Shown in pieces: positions 9,296 through 18,464 of a stretch of 45,704 nt of DNA. A program made the position numbers and the translations under genes. Origin of the DNA: Ignisphaera sp. (GTDB lineage: Archaea; Thermoproteota; Thermoprotei_A; Sulfolobales; Ignisphaeraceae); NCBI GenBank assembly GCA_020833345.1, contig JAJHQM010000005.1, forward strand, positions 1-45,704, in the 5' to 3' direction. The notes under the pieces are model-generated. The model had not been told where the DNA came from. It saw only the letters and a list, made by a program, of their open reading frames with translations, and did no database searches. Each line of letters begins with the position of its first letter. Position 1 is the first letter of the stretch.

Positions 9296-10699
9296 ATGGA
9301 TGCCACTAATTTATGTCATATCAGTATAGGACTTGATGACTTTGATGCACTTAAGTACGGCTGTACAACACATTTAGCGACATATATTCTCAATGAATTA
9401 CGAAAAAAGTTAAATAGCAATATTGCTTTACTTGACTATCCAAATCTTGTACGATTAAACCCTTCAATACCATGGAAAACACGTGGAAATGGTGCTATTG
9501 CCTTAAGAATGGGAGTTTCGTGTAGCTATGCTTCAGATCTTCAGGAATTGTTACAGGTAATAGAAGAGCTTGCTGAAAGATACATTAACGTATTTCTAAA
9601 TGAATTCAATATTAAATTACCTGACTTTGAACCTGGTCTTGTAATAGCCCCACACCCTTTACCTGAAGACTTTACGTGGTTATACGAATACGCATTGACA
9701 GATATTGTAATATTAGATCAAGACCTTATTTCGAAACTTATAAAGAAGGGCTTTGTATTTTCTCAAAAGTACAGAAAACGCGGTATAGTGGGGGCACTTG
9801 CAGCAATAATGTGGTCATGTAGAGCACGTGATTATACTTTTGAGCTCTTGACATACAGATCTAAGAGAATGTATGGAAAGAGTAGATGTATTGATGAAGA
9901 AAGTGTAAAGGTGTTTGATAACTTAACTAAGGGGGAGAGTTTTAATAACTATGATTATAATGAGGGTAGAACCCTAATAATTCCACATGGTGCAGACCCT
10001 ATACTATACGGTGTTCGAGGAGAGAAACCTGAAGTTGTTAAAAAGGCATTAAGTATTATAAAAGTTTGTGAACCTTTAGTAGGCTGGACTGTATTTAGAA
10101 CCAATCAAGCTACTGATGACCATGCTGTATATAGAGCTATTGAGGAATTGCGTCCATATAGGACATGTAGAACAAGAGGATTTGTAGCTTCTAAGCCTGT
10201 TATTATAAAAGGTGGTTCTGTAGTGATTAAGATATTTGATGCTACAGGAGAGATTTACCTAGCCTTCTTTAAACCTTCTAAACTGGTTAATGTGGCTTCA
10301 GCTCTTGAAATAGGTGATTATATTGAGGTACAAGGACAAGTGAAAATGTGGAGCAATAAGCAAATAATCCATGTTGAGAAGGTCATTATATTAAGAGCTA
10401 GTAATGTATATAAATGTAAATCCTTAAGATGTCCAATCTGTGGAAATAGAATGGAGAAGAAGGGTGTGGGAAAGGGTTATAAATGTGAAAAATGCAATAC
10501 TGTGATACTTAATCCGGAACTTGCATGTGTAAAGCTCTTTCGAAATGTTACTCATAAGCTCTTCCTACCACCACCCCATTCTCAAAAGCATTTATTAAAG
10601 CCCATTGATAGATATGGAAAAGAAAAGAACATTTACAATTGCAAACTATTACCAATAGATGCTGCAACTAGAATTTTAGAACCCCTTGAGTTCCTGTAG
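9296..10699 (+). CDS. tiaS: tRNA(Ile2) 2-agmatinylcytidine synthetase
   Basis: HISIGLDDFDALKYGCTTHLATYI, NPSIPWKTRGNGA, OB fold and zinc ribbon CPICGN...CEKC; start probably ATG 9296. Confidence 0.93.
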   Translation: MDATNLCHISIGLDDFDALKYGCTTHLATYILNELRKKLNSNIALLDYPNLVRLNPSIPWKTRGNGAIALRMGVSCSYASDLQELLQVIEELAERYINVFLNEFNIKLPDFEPGLVIAPHPLPEDFTWLYEYALTDIVILDQDLISKLIKKGFVFSQKYRKRGIVGALAAIMWSCRARDYTFELLTYRSKRMYGKSRCIDEESVKVFDNLTKGESFNNYDYNEGRTLIIPHGADPILYGVRGEKPEVVKKALSIIKVCEPLVGWTVFRTNQATDDHAVYRAIEELRPYRTCRTRGFVASKPVIIKGGSVVIKIFDATGEIYLAFFKPSKLVNVASALEIGDYIEVQGQVKMWSNKQIIHVEKVIILRASNVYKCKSLRCPICGNRMEKKGVGKGYKCEKCNTVILNPELACVKLFRNVTHKLFLPPPHSQKHLLKPIDRYGKEKNIYNCKLLPIDAATRILEPLEFL

Positions 10700-10976
10700 A
10701 ACCCACTTTTGTTCCACTATTACTCGAACCCCTTGACTTCTTGTGCAATATCTGCTAATAGCAAAGTTATATCATAACCTATGGAATATGAATAACTTGC
10801 AACTAAAGTTGCTACTAAATTTTAAATTAATTGAAACATTATACAAACCAACAGTATAACAAAGTTTATCTTAAAGTAAAGATAGACTTCAAATGAAACA
10901 GAGGGGGTCTAGTCCAATATCCAATATATTTCATATATTTTTCTTAGTATTACTAACCCCGTTGCTTCCTGTGGAA
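10679..10976 (+). repeat. Degenerate ~23-bp direct repeat, 3 copies (10679-10701, 10726-10748, 10954-10976)
   Basis: gaaccccttgagttcctgtagaa / gaaccccttgacttcttgtgcaa / taaccccgttgcttcctgtggaa. Confidence 0.45.
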
Positions 10977-11022
10977 AACTCATAAAATACCTTCAGACTT
11001 TATTGCTTAGATACAGAATATT

Positions 11023-11342
11023 GGCCCCTGGCTCGCGGTAACCCACTTTCTGTACTTAGGCTACATTAGGCTAAGCGGTTTTAACCTCCTCACGTAGCCT
11101 TCATTGGAGGTTGCCTTACTCCCCAGAGGTTGGCCGTTTCACTGCAACTGCAAGTCTCGTCAGCGGATTAACTACCCCCTAGTTACCTAGGGGGTCTTAC
11201 CACCTCATCCTCATTAACTTGCAGACATGTCGTTTCTGTGCCAGAGCCTAGGGCATTACCCTAGCCCCTTGCGGGGCTCTGGGCTACGCGGAGGGTGGTG
11301 TTTCCTCGGAGCATTCCCGTGGTAGCCCGCGAGCCAAGGGCC
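11023..11342 (-). ncRNA. rnpB: RNase P RNA
   Basis: Minus strand GGCCCTTGGCTCGCGG...CCGAGGAAACACCACC... (CR-I-like) ...ACAGAAAGTGGGTTACCGCGAGCCAGGGGCC (CR-V-like); ends form a 16-bp P1 helix. Confidence 0.92.
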
Positions 11343-11383
11343 TAAAGTGAATAATATGAGTTAGAGCTAATTAATTTATTGTA

Positions 11384-11560
11384 CTATATTGGCGGCGGGA
11401 ACAACTTCATAAGAATTATGGCTAGCAATGGCGTAGCTATTGAGAGTATGAGTATTAAGTATGGGTTTAATTTTATCTGTTCTTCAACCTCTTCATAAAA
11501 TCTGACAAGGCCTACATAACTTGTAAGTCCTGGACTTGTTCTTCTCCTTCGTGAGGACAT
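11384..11560 (-). CDS. secG: Preprotein translocase Sec61 beta subunit (archaeal SecG)
   Basis: MSSRRRRTSPGLTSYVGLVRFYEEVEEQIKLNPYLILILSIATPLLAIILMKLFPP. Confidence 0.92.
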   Translation of the reverse strand: MSSRRRRTSPGLTSYVGLVRFYEEVEEQIKLNPYLILILSIATPLLAIILMKLFPPPI

Positions 11561-11773
11561 TATTAGTCTCACACTTGTAAAGCAGTCTTCATATACTAAG
11601 CTAATAAGCTATTGTTCTATAATGCCATGTATCAGCAGTATTTAAGTATTGAATTACGCAATCTCTGAGTACAGGTATGCAACATTAAGATGTAAAGTGA
11701 AGCTTTAAGGTGGAGTGTTATTGATTTATGTACGGAAGACAACCTAAGCAGGTTTAAGGATTATGATAAGCTT

Positions 11774-12097
11774 TTGGAGGCCCTAAAGAACAGGAGATTT
11801 ATCATTATTGTTGATACTGAAACATCTCTTGTCTTATATGTATTTAAAGGTGTTGATAAAGATTATCTTGTATCTCCATGTAAAATGTGTACCTGTAGTG
11901 ATTTTGTAATCAACTTTCTATGGGGTAAGAGGAAGCATCCTTGCTATCATGTAATAGGATTTTACATAGCACTAAAAGAGCAAAAATTTGTTAAAATTGC
12001 ATTGAGTCACGAAGAGGTAAAGGAGGTAGTATTTGAAATTGTTTTTCAAGGCTTCTCTAAGCTTTTAAGAAAAGCCCTTTCTAGACAGATGTCTTGA
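11774..12097 (+). CDS. SWIM zinc-finger protein
   Basis: CKMCTCSDFVINFLWGKRKHPCYHVIGF fits CxCx(n)CxH. Confidence 0.72.
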   Translation: MEALKNRRFIIIVDTETSLVLYVFKGVDKDYLVSPCKMCTCSDFVINFLWGKRKHPCYHVIGFYIALKEQKFVKIALSHEEVKEVVFEIVFQGFSKLLRKALSRQMS

Positions 12098-12155
12098 AGC
12101 TATATTAACCTCTTTATAACAATACCTCCTAAACATCATAGATTGGGTTAACTGC

Positions 12156-12908
12156 ATGAAATATCGAGGAATGGTTTATAGATTAATAGAGAAAGAGTTG
12201 AGTTCAGACTCAAAGCTTCACTTTACATTAATAGACCCAGAAAAAGTGACAAACTTAGAGTGGTTATCTAAGGTATTGAAGAAGGTTGTAGATGCAGGTA
12301 CTGACGCCATTTTAATAGGGGGCAGTCTACAAGTTTTTATTGATGATGTTGAAAGAATAGTTGCACTTATAGAGGAATTTGACAAACCATCAATACTCTT
12401 TCCAGGGAATTTAACAGGCTTAGCTAGGAATGCTGATGCTATACTATTCATATCCTTACTTAACTCTGATAATCCATACTATATAATTGGTGCCCATGTA
12501 ATAGCAGCACCCTTAATAAAGAGAATTGGTCTTGAAGTTTTGCCCACAGGTTACATTGTTGTAGGTAATTGGGACACCTCTGTAAGCATAATAGGCAGGG
12601 CAAGGCCCATACCTTATGATAAACCCGGCATAGGTGTGGCATATGCTCTTGCTGCAAAGTTCTTAGGAATGAAGTTTGTGTATTTAGAAGCAGGGTCTGG
12701 AGCATTACAACCTGTACCCCAAACTTTTGTTAAAGCAGTTAAAAAAGCCGTTGAAGACACCATCCTCATTGTTGGTGGGGGTATAAGATCTTCTGAAAAA
12801 GCTGCAGAGATTGCAAATGCTGGTGCAGACATAATAGTTACGGGTACTATTGTTGAGGAGAAGCTTGATGAGGCTGTGAAGATAATTGAAGCTGTGAAAC
12901 GAAAGTAA
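12156..12908 (+). CDS. Geranylgeranylglyceryl phosphate synthase
   Basis: LHFTLIDPEK...DAILIGGSLQV...PSILFPGN...ADAILFISLLNS; IVGGGIRSSEKA. Confidence 0.95.
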   Translation: MKYRGMVYRLIEKELSSDSKLHFTLIDPEKVTNLEWLSKVLKKVVDAGTDAILIGGSLQVFIDDVERIVALIEEFDKPSILFPGNLTGLARNADAILFISLLNSDNPYYIIGAHVIAAPLIKRIGLEVLPTGYIVVGNWDTSVSIIGRARPIPYDKPGIGVAYALAAKFLGMKFVYLEAGSGALQPVPQTFVKAVKKAVEDTILIVGGGIRSSEKAAEIANAGADIIVTGTIVEEKLDEAVKIIEAVKRK

Positions 12909-12917
12909 CTTAATACA

Positions 12918-13964
12918 TCAAGAGGAAAAAATTTTCCTAATATTTTCTACATAAGGCGGTGTTACAATACCTTTTTCAGTTATTATGGCAGTCACTAAAT
13001 CTGGAGGAGTTATATCAAATGCAGGGTTAAGGACTTCTACGTCTTCAACTGTTATTAAAACTCTATTCAAAATACGCCTAACTTCATCTGGACTCCTTTC
13101 CTCAATTTTAACATCGTTAAGCGTAGACCTTATGTCTATAGTGGACGTTGGAGCTGCAACGTAGAATGGTATGTTATGCTTTTTTGCAGCTATAGCTATA
13201 GTATAGGTGCCTATCTTATTTATGACATGACCGTCTAAAAGGATTCTATCAGCACCAACAATAACCTTGTTTACCAGCCCTTTATACATTACATAGCCCA
13301 CCATGTTATCAGTTATCAAGGCTACAGGTATGCCTTCTTTCTTTAATTCCCACACAGTAAGCCTTGCACCTTGCAGTACGGGTCTGGTCTCTGTTGCTAT
13401 CACTTTTATCCTTTTGCCCTTATACCAAGCAACTCTTATTACAGCAAGTGCTGTTCCAAAAGCGGCTGTAGCAAGAGCACCTGCATTACAATGAGTAAGT
13501 ATGGTATCTCCATCTTCTATAAATCTTTCTCCTACTTCCCCTATCTTAATATTAGTCTCTATATCTTCTCTATAAATCTTCAAAGCCTCTTCAATAACAG
13601 CTCTTTTAAAACCCTCAGTATCAATATAATGTTGCAATACGGCTCTTTTAATTCTCTCAAGAGCCCAGAAAAGATTATATGCCGTAGGTCTTGTCTTACT
13701 AAGTCTCTCTATAGCCTTTAATGCTATGGATCTTAACTCACTTATGTTCTTTTTATTAGCATTCAAAATTGTTGTTGCAACAGCCAGTGCCGCAGCAACG
13801 CCAATTGCAGGAGCACCGCGTATTTCCATATTTTCTATAGCTTCTGCAATTCGTTCATAGTTATCGCTTTCTTCATACACCTCATGGTGTGGTAAGAGAT
13901 TTGTATTAAGCCATCTCACTCTTCCATTTACCCACTCCACAGCCTTAACAATTAAGGGGTACAC
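12918..13964 (-). CDS. mtnA: S-methyl-5-thioribose-1-phosphate isomerase / aIF2B-like
   Basis: IRGAPAIGVAAALAVA, ILTHCNAGALATAAFGTALAVI, ETRPVLQGARLTVWEL, IVGADRILLDGHVINKIGTY. Confidence 0.92.
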   Translation of the reverse strand: MYPLIVKAVEWVNGRVRWLNTNLLPHHEVYEESDNYERIAEAIENMEIRGAPAIGVAAALAVATTILNANKKNISELRSIALKAIERLSKTRPTAYNLFWALERIKRAVLQHYIDTEGFKRAVIEEALKIYREDIETNIKIGEVGERFIEDGDTILTHCNAGALATAAFGTALAVIRVAWYKGKRIKVIATETRPVLQGARLTVWELKKEGIPVALITDNMVGYVMYKGLVNKVIVGADRILLDGHVINKIGTYTIAIAAKKHNIPFYVAAPTSTIDIRSTLNDVKIEERSPDEVRRILNRVLITVEDVEVLNPAFDITPPDLVTAIITEKGIVTPPYVENIRKIFSS

Positions 13965-14047
13965 TGATGTGCACCAAAATTAATAGTATTAATAACCTTA
14001 ATATTGTAGCTTAATAAGGAATTTTAAAAATTTAGTGATGTGCTAGG

Positions 14048-14554
14048 ATGTCTCTCAAGAGCAAAGTTAAGCTTAAGCTATTTAAAGACGGTAAAATAGT
14101 TGTAGCTAGCTTATCTAAGGAATTTCAAGAAATTTTGAGAGAAGGAGAGCAGGTAGATTCAGTGCTTGCATTATCTCTGGTCTTTAATAACATTGCCAAA
14201 GTGGAAGATGAGGATGGCATAGAGGTAAGTTTAATGCAGTTAATTGAAAAACTTCAACTCAGCCTAGGTAATTCAACTTTTTTAGTTGTAATGGATTTAG
14301 TGAAGCGGGGAAGAAAGGTGATGTTGGGCATTACAAAAAATGAACTGATTTTGCTAAGTGAAAAAGCTGTGATACATGTGCTTGACGAAGATGCAGATAT
14401 AAGTGTAGAAGAGCTCTATAATATGGTTGACAATGCTGTTAAGCAGGGCTACAGATTTATTGTAGCTATTGTAGATATGCATGGAGATGTGACATACTAT
14501 GAAGTTACTAAAGCAAGTTTTCCAAGAATTGAAAGAAGCGGTGAATTCATTTGA
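14048..14554 (+). CDS. Putative structural (non-catalytic) subunit of tRNA-splicing endonuclease
   Basis: C-terminal GYRFIVAIVDMHGDVTYYEVTKASFPR resembles the EndA C-terminal (F/A)VVDxxGDVTYYEV segment; catalytic Tyr/His/Lys motifs not seen; overlaps hisS. Confidence 0.55.
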   Translation: MSLKSKVKLKLFKDGKIVVASLSKEFQEILREGEQVDSVLALSLVFNNIAKVEDEDGIEVSLMQLIEKLQLSLGNSTFLVVMDLVKRGRKVMLGITKNELILLSEKAVIHVLDEDADISVEELYNMVDNAVKQGYRFIVAIVDMHGDVTYYEVTKASFPRIERSGEFI

Positions 14555-15843
14555 GGGAAATGCTTGAGCCTATACGCGGCTTTAAGGATTATGTGCCGCC
14601 TGAAAGCGAGGTCTTAACATGGATTTGCGATAATTTTAAGGAGGTTGCCAGGCTCTTTGGGTATAGGGAAGTTAAAACTCCTACAATTGAAAATTTCAAA
14701 TTGTTTGCTTTAAAATCAGGTGAAGAAATACGGAACTCTATGTATGTGTTTATTGATAAGGGAGGTAGGGAAGTTGCATTGAGACCTGAAGTTACGCCAA
14801 GTGTTATAAGGCTTTATTTGAGGGAATTGAAAGCATATCCTAAGCCATTGAGGCTTTTCTATGTAGCTAATGTGTTTAGGTATGATGAGCCTCAGTATGG
14901 AAGATATAGGGAATTTACTCAAGCTGGAGTAGAGGTTTTGGGTGGTAGCAGTGTACATTATGATGTTGAACTAATAGAGTTGTTAGAAGAGTTTTACTCA
15001 AGGATTGGTCTTGATAAACGTGTATATAAAGTGAACAACGTTGCGATATTTAGAAAACTGGCTATGATGGCAGGACTTAGTAATGAGGAAATAGAGAAAC
15101 TGCTGCATTTAATTGACAAAGAGCTTTTTGATGAAGCGGCAAAAGTGTTTGAAGCTAAGGGGCGTCTGGAATACAGCAATGCAGTAAAGGCCCTGGCTTC
15201 TATAAGAAGCGACTCAAACACCTTGAGCGAGGTAGAGACCATTTTAAAAGATATTGATGCGTATCAAAATGTTGAAGAAGATCTGGAAACCCTTGTGAAG
15301 TATTTAGATATTCTAAAAAGTATGGGTGTTAATGTAATATGGGATCCCTCTTTTGCTAGAGGCATAGCCTACTATACTGGAATAATATTTGAGGTTCAAG
15401 TGCCCGGAATGACTATAAGTATAGCTGGTGGGGGTAGGTATGACAATCTTTCAGTAGTTTATGGTGGTGAGGAACTGAGCTCTACAGGTTTTGCCATAGG
15501 TGTTGAAAGAACAATGTTAGCACTTCAATACTTAAGCAAGGATTTAAGGCTTGCTGTCCATAGGCCAGCAATACTCTTTTTACTGCTCGATGAAACCCTC
15601 AGAAAAATGAAGTCTATTAATGATGCTGTAAAGAAGCTTAGAAATAAGGGTTTTAGGGTGCAAATAGAGACAACATTATCGAGCAGGATGAGCAAGTGGT
15701 TAGAATATGCCTCTAAATTAGACTTCGACTATGTCATAATAATTGGTTCAAAGGAGCTTGAGAAAGGAGTAGCGATTTTGAGAAATTTGAAGAAATGGAG
15801 TCAGGTGGAGATTCCTATTGATAAATTAGGTGATAGTTTATGA
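14551..15843 (+). CDS. hisS: Histidyl-tRNA synthetase
   Basis: GFKDYVPPES..., ALRPEVTPSVIRLYL, RYDEPQYGRYREFTQAGVEVLG, GIAYYTGIIFEV, GGGRYDNL. Confidence 0.96.
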   Translation: MREMLEPIRGFKDYVPPESEVLTWICDNFKEVARLFGYREVKTPTIENFKLFALKSGEEIRNSMYVFIDKGGREVALRPEVTPSVIRLYLRELKAYPKPLRLFYVANVFRYDEPQYGRYREFTQAGVEVLGGSSVHYDVELIELLEEFYSRIGLDKRVYKVNNVAIFRKLAMMAGLSNEEIEKLLHLIDKELFDEAAKVFEAKGRLEYSNAVKALASIRSDSNTLSEVETILKDIDAYQNVEEDLETLVKYLDILKSMGVNVIWDPSFARGIAYYTGIIFEVQVPGMTISIAGGGRYDNLSVVYGGEELSSTGFAIGVERTMLALQYLSKDLRLAVHRPAILFLLLDETLRKMKSINDAVKKLRNKGFRVQIETTLSSRMSKWLEYASKLDFDYVIIIGSKELEKGVAILRNLKKWSQVEIPIDKLGDSL

Positions 15844-16787
15844 TGTCTTACACGGAAACCGATCAGGAGGTAGAGGACGTTTTTCTCTCAAGAGATATGA
15901 AGGTAAACGATTTAATAGAGCTTTACAGCAAGATACATGGATTTATGTCAGCACACCTTTATGAGGCTATAGAAATAGTTAAGGAAATGAGGGATAAATG
16001 CGATACTAGGATTCTATCCTTTACAGGAAATATTATTGCTACAGGTATTAGGGGGATCATAGCACAGTTACTGAGGGAGAAAATTTTTAATATAGTCATG
16101 ACAACGTGTGGTGCTATAGATCATGACATTGCTAAGAGTTTTGGTGGAAGGTATTTAAAAGGTGTTTTTGAGGCTGATGATGTTGAGCTACATAAGAAAA
16201 AAATACACAGATTAGGTAATGTATTCATACCTATTGATGACTATGGCCCACTTATAGAGAGAACTGTTCATAGAATTCTTAGGGAACTTGTGAGTAGGGA
16301 TGCTTCTAAGATTTACAGCATTAGAGAAATTTTATATGAAATTGGAAAGAGAATTAGTGATGAGAAATCAATTCTCAAAAGTGCAGCAGAAGCTGCTATA
16401 CCGATATATGTTCCAGGTTTTTTGGATGGGGCTTTCGGAACAGCTCTGCTGACTTTTTCACAGTTTAATAGGATTCTTATTGATGTTTTTAAGGATGAGA
16501 AGGAACTAGCTGATGTAGTATTTCATTCAAAATGTATTGGAGCTCTGATAATTGGGGGCGGGATAAGCAAACATCATACTCTTTGGTGGGCGCAATTCCA
16601 CGGAGGTTTAGACTACGCCATTTATATAACCACAGCTGTTGAATGGGATGGATCTTTAAGTGGTGCTAGGCCCAAGGAAGCTATCACATGGAGTAAAATT
16701 AAGGAAAAAGCAAAAAGTGTTATAGTATATGCTGACGCCACTCTTGTTCTACCGATAATAGCCTATGCAGCTATATACCAGAGGTAA
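15840..16787 (+). CDS. dys: Deoxyhypusine synthase
   Basis: SFTGNIIATGIRGIIAQL, VMTTCGAIDHDIAKSFG, GGGISKHHTLWWAQFHGGLDYAIYITTAVEWDGSLSGA. Confidence 0.95.
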   Translation: MMSYTETDQEVEDVFLSRDMKVNDLIELYSKIHGFMSAHLYEAIEIVKEMRDKCDTRILSFTGNIIATGIRGIIAQLLREKIFNIVMTTCGAIDHDIAKSFGGRYLKGVFEADDVELHKKKIHRLGNVFIPIDDYGPLIERTVHRILRELVSRDASKIYSIREILYEIGKRISDEKSILKSAAEAAIPIYVPGFLDGAFGTALLTFSQFNRILIDVFKDEKELADVVFHSKCIGALIIGGGISKHHTLWWAQFHGGLDYAIYITTAVEWDGSLSGARPKEAITWSKIKEKAKSVIVYADATLVLPIIAYAAIYQR

Positions 16788-16880
16788 TATTCTCAATTCA
16801 GTATCAATTTGTGTTAAATATTATTGCTTATATTTTCCTCCATGGGTAACACTATTAACAGGTGGAGGCGCTGATTTATA

Positions 16881-18464
16881 ATGAGTATAGCAGAGAAATT
16901 TAGGAGCATAAGTCCATCAGAGTTTTTCTACCGAAATAAGGAGATAGCTGGATTTGCAAATCCTGCAAGGGCATTATATCAATCAGTCCGAGAACTTGTT
17001 GAAAACGCTTTAGACGCAACAGATGCTCATGGTATTCTACCAGACATCTCAATAGCTATAGAAAGGGATTACCATAAGCCAAACGTTTATAGAATTGCAG
17101 TAAAGGATAATGGTATTGGAGTGCCGGAAAACTATATTCCAGATGCATTTGGAAAGGTTTTATACAGTTCTAAGTATGTTTTAAGACAAACAAGAGGGCT
17201 TTTTGGACTTGGAGCAAAGATGGTGATACTATATGGTCAAATAACTGTAGGAGAACCTGCAGAAATAACCTCAGCTACAATCAATTCAAAGAATATTTAT
17301 ATGTACAAACTGCAGATAGACATCAGAGAGAACAAACCTATAATAATTGAAAGAATGTTATGGCCAAATAAAACGGGTTGGCATGGAACTATAGTAAGGG
17401 TTGCTATAGAGGGGGACTGGGGTAAGGCGAAGCAAAAGGTGCTTGAATACATTAGGAGAACGGCTATAGTTACACCTTATGCTAACATAATTTTAAAGAC
17501 ACCTGACGGCGAAATAAAGGTCTATAAGAGGGCGACAGACAAAATACCTCCCCCACCAAGAGAAACAAAACCTCATCCACATGGTGTAGACATAGAGATG
17601 CTTAAGACAATGATAAGTGAAACAAAAGCGCAGGCTCTTGTTGAATTTTTAGCTGAGGAGTTTCAAGGTGTTGGTAAAGTAATTGCTGAGAGGTTTATTA
17701 AAACCTACGGATTTGATCCAAATGCAAATCCTAAGGCTTTAAGCAAAGATGATTTAGAAAGACTTGTAAAGGCATTGAGGGAGTTCGACGAGTTTAGGAA
17801 ACCTCGTGCGGATCACTTATCTCCATTAGGTGCAGAACTCATCAAAATAGGTCTAAATACTATACTCAAGCCTGAATTTGTTGATGCTATTACAAGAAAA
17901 CCTGTAGTTTATGAAGGACATCCACTTATAGTTGAAGTTGGTGTTGCCTATGGGGGTGCCATAGAACCTTTAGAGGAACCACAACTACTAAGATTTGCAA
18001 ACAAAATTCCACTACTATATGATGAGAAGACTGATGTTGCTTGGAAAGTGGTTTCAGAAAATATTGATTGGAGTTACTATGGGCTATCCTTTCCTGCACC
18101 AATAGCTATACTCGTACATATATGTGGTACTAAAATACCGTATAAAGGACTTGGTAAGGAGAGTATAGCAGAGGTTCCAGTGATAGAAAAAGAGATTGAG
18201 GAGGGAGTCAGAGCTGTTGCAAGATCTTTAAAGCTATATCTCACAAGAAAGCGAAAAGAAGAAGAGGCTCTGAGGAAGGCTATTACAATCATTAAGTACA
18301 TACCTGAGGTTGCAAATGCGATGACAATATTTGTAAAAACAAATCCAGAGCATATTGATAAAGAGTTTTTGGAGTTAAAATTGTTTGAGCTCGTTAAGTC
18401 AAAATTTAGCGATGCTGTAAGAAACATCTCATCGCTGAAGGATATCGCAATACCTGTTGAGTGA
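16881..18464 (+). CDS. top6B: DNA topoisomerase VI subunit B
   Basis: GHKL ATPase: RELVENALDATDAHG, DNGIGVP, GKVLYSSKYVLRQTRGLFGLGAKM. Confidence 0.97.
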   Translation: MSIAEKFRSISPSEFFYRNKEIAGFANPARALYQSVRELVENALDATDAHGILPDISIAIERDYHKPNVYRIAVKDNGIGVPENYIPDAFGKVLYSSKYVLRQTRGLFGLGAKMVILYGQITVGEPAEITSATINSKNIYMYKLQIDIRENKPIIIERMLWPNKTGWHGTIVRVAIEGDWGKAKQKVLEYIRRTAIVTPYANIILKTPDGEIKVYKRATDKIPPPPRETKPHPHGVDIEMLKTMISETKAQALVEFLAEEFQGVGKVIAERFIKTYGFDPNANPKALSKDDLERLVKALREFDEFRKPRADHLSPLGAELIKIGLNTILKPEFVDAITRKPVVYEGHPLIVEVGVAYGGAIEPLEEPQLLRFANKIPLLYDEKTDVAWKVVSENIDWSYYGLSFPAPIAILVHICGTKIPYKGLGKESIAEVPVIEKEIEEGVRAVARSLKLYLTRKRKEEEALRKAITIIKYIPEVANAMTIFVKTNPEHIDKEFLELKLFELVKSKFSDAVRNISSLKDIAIPVE

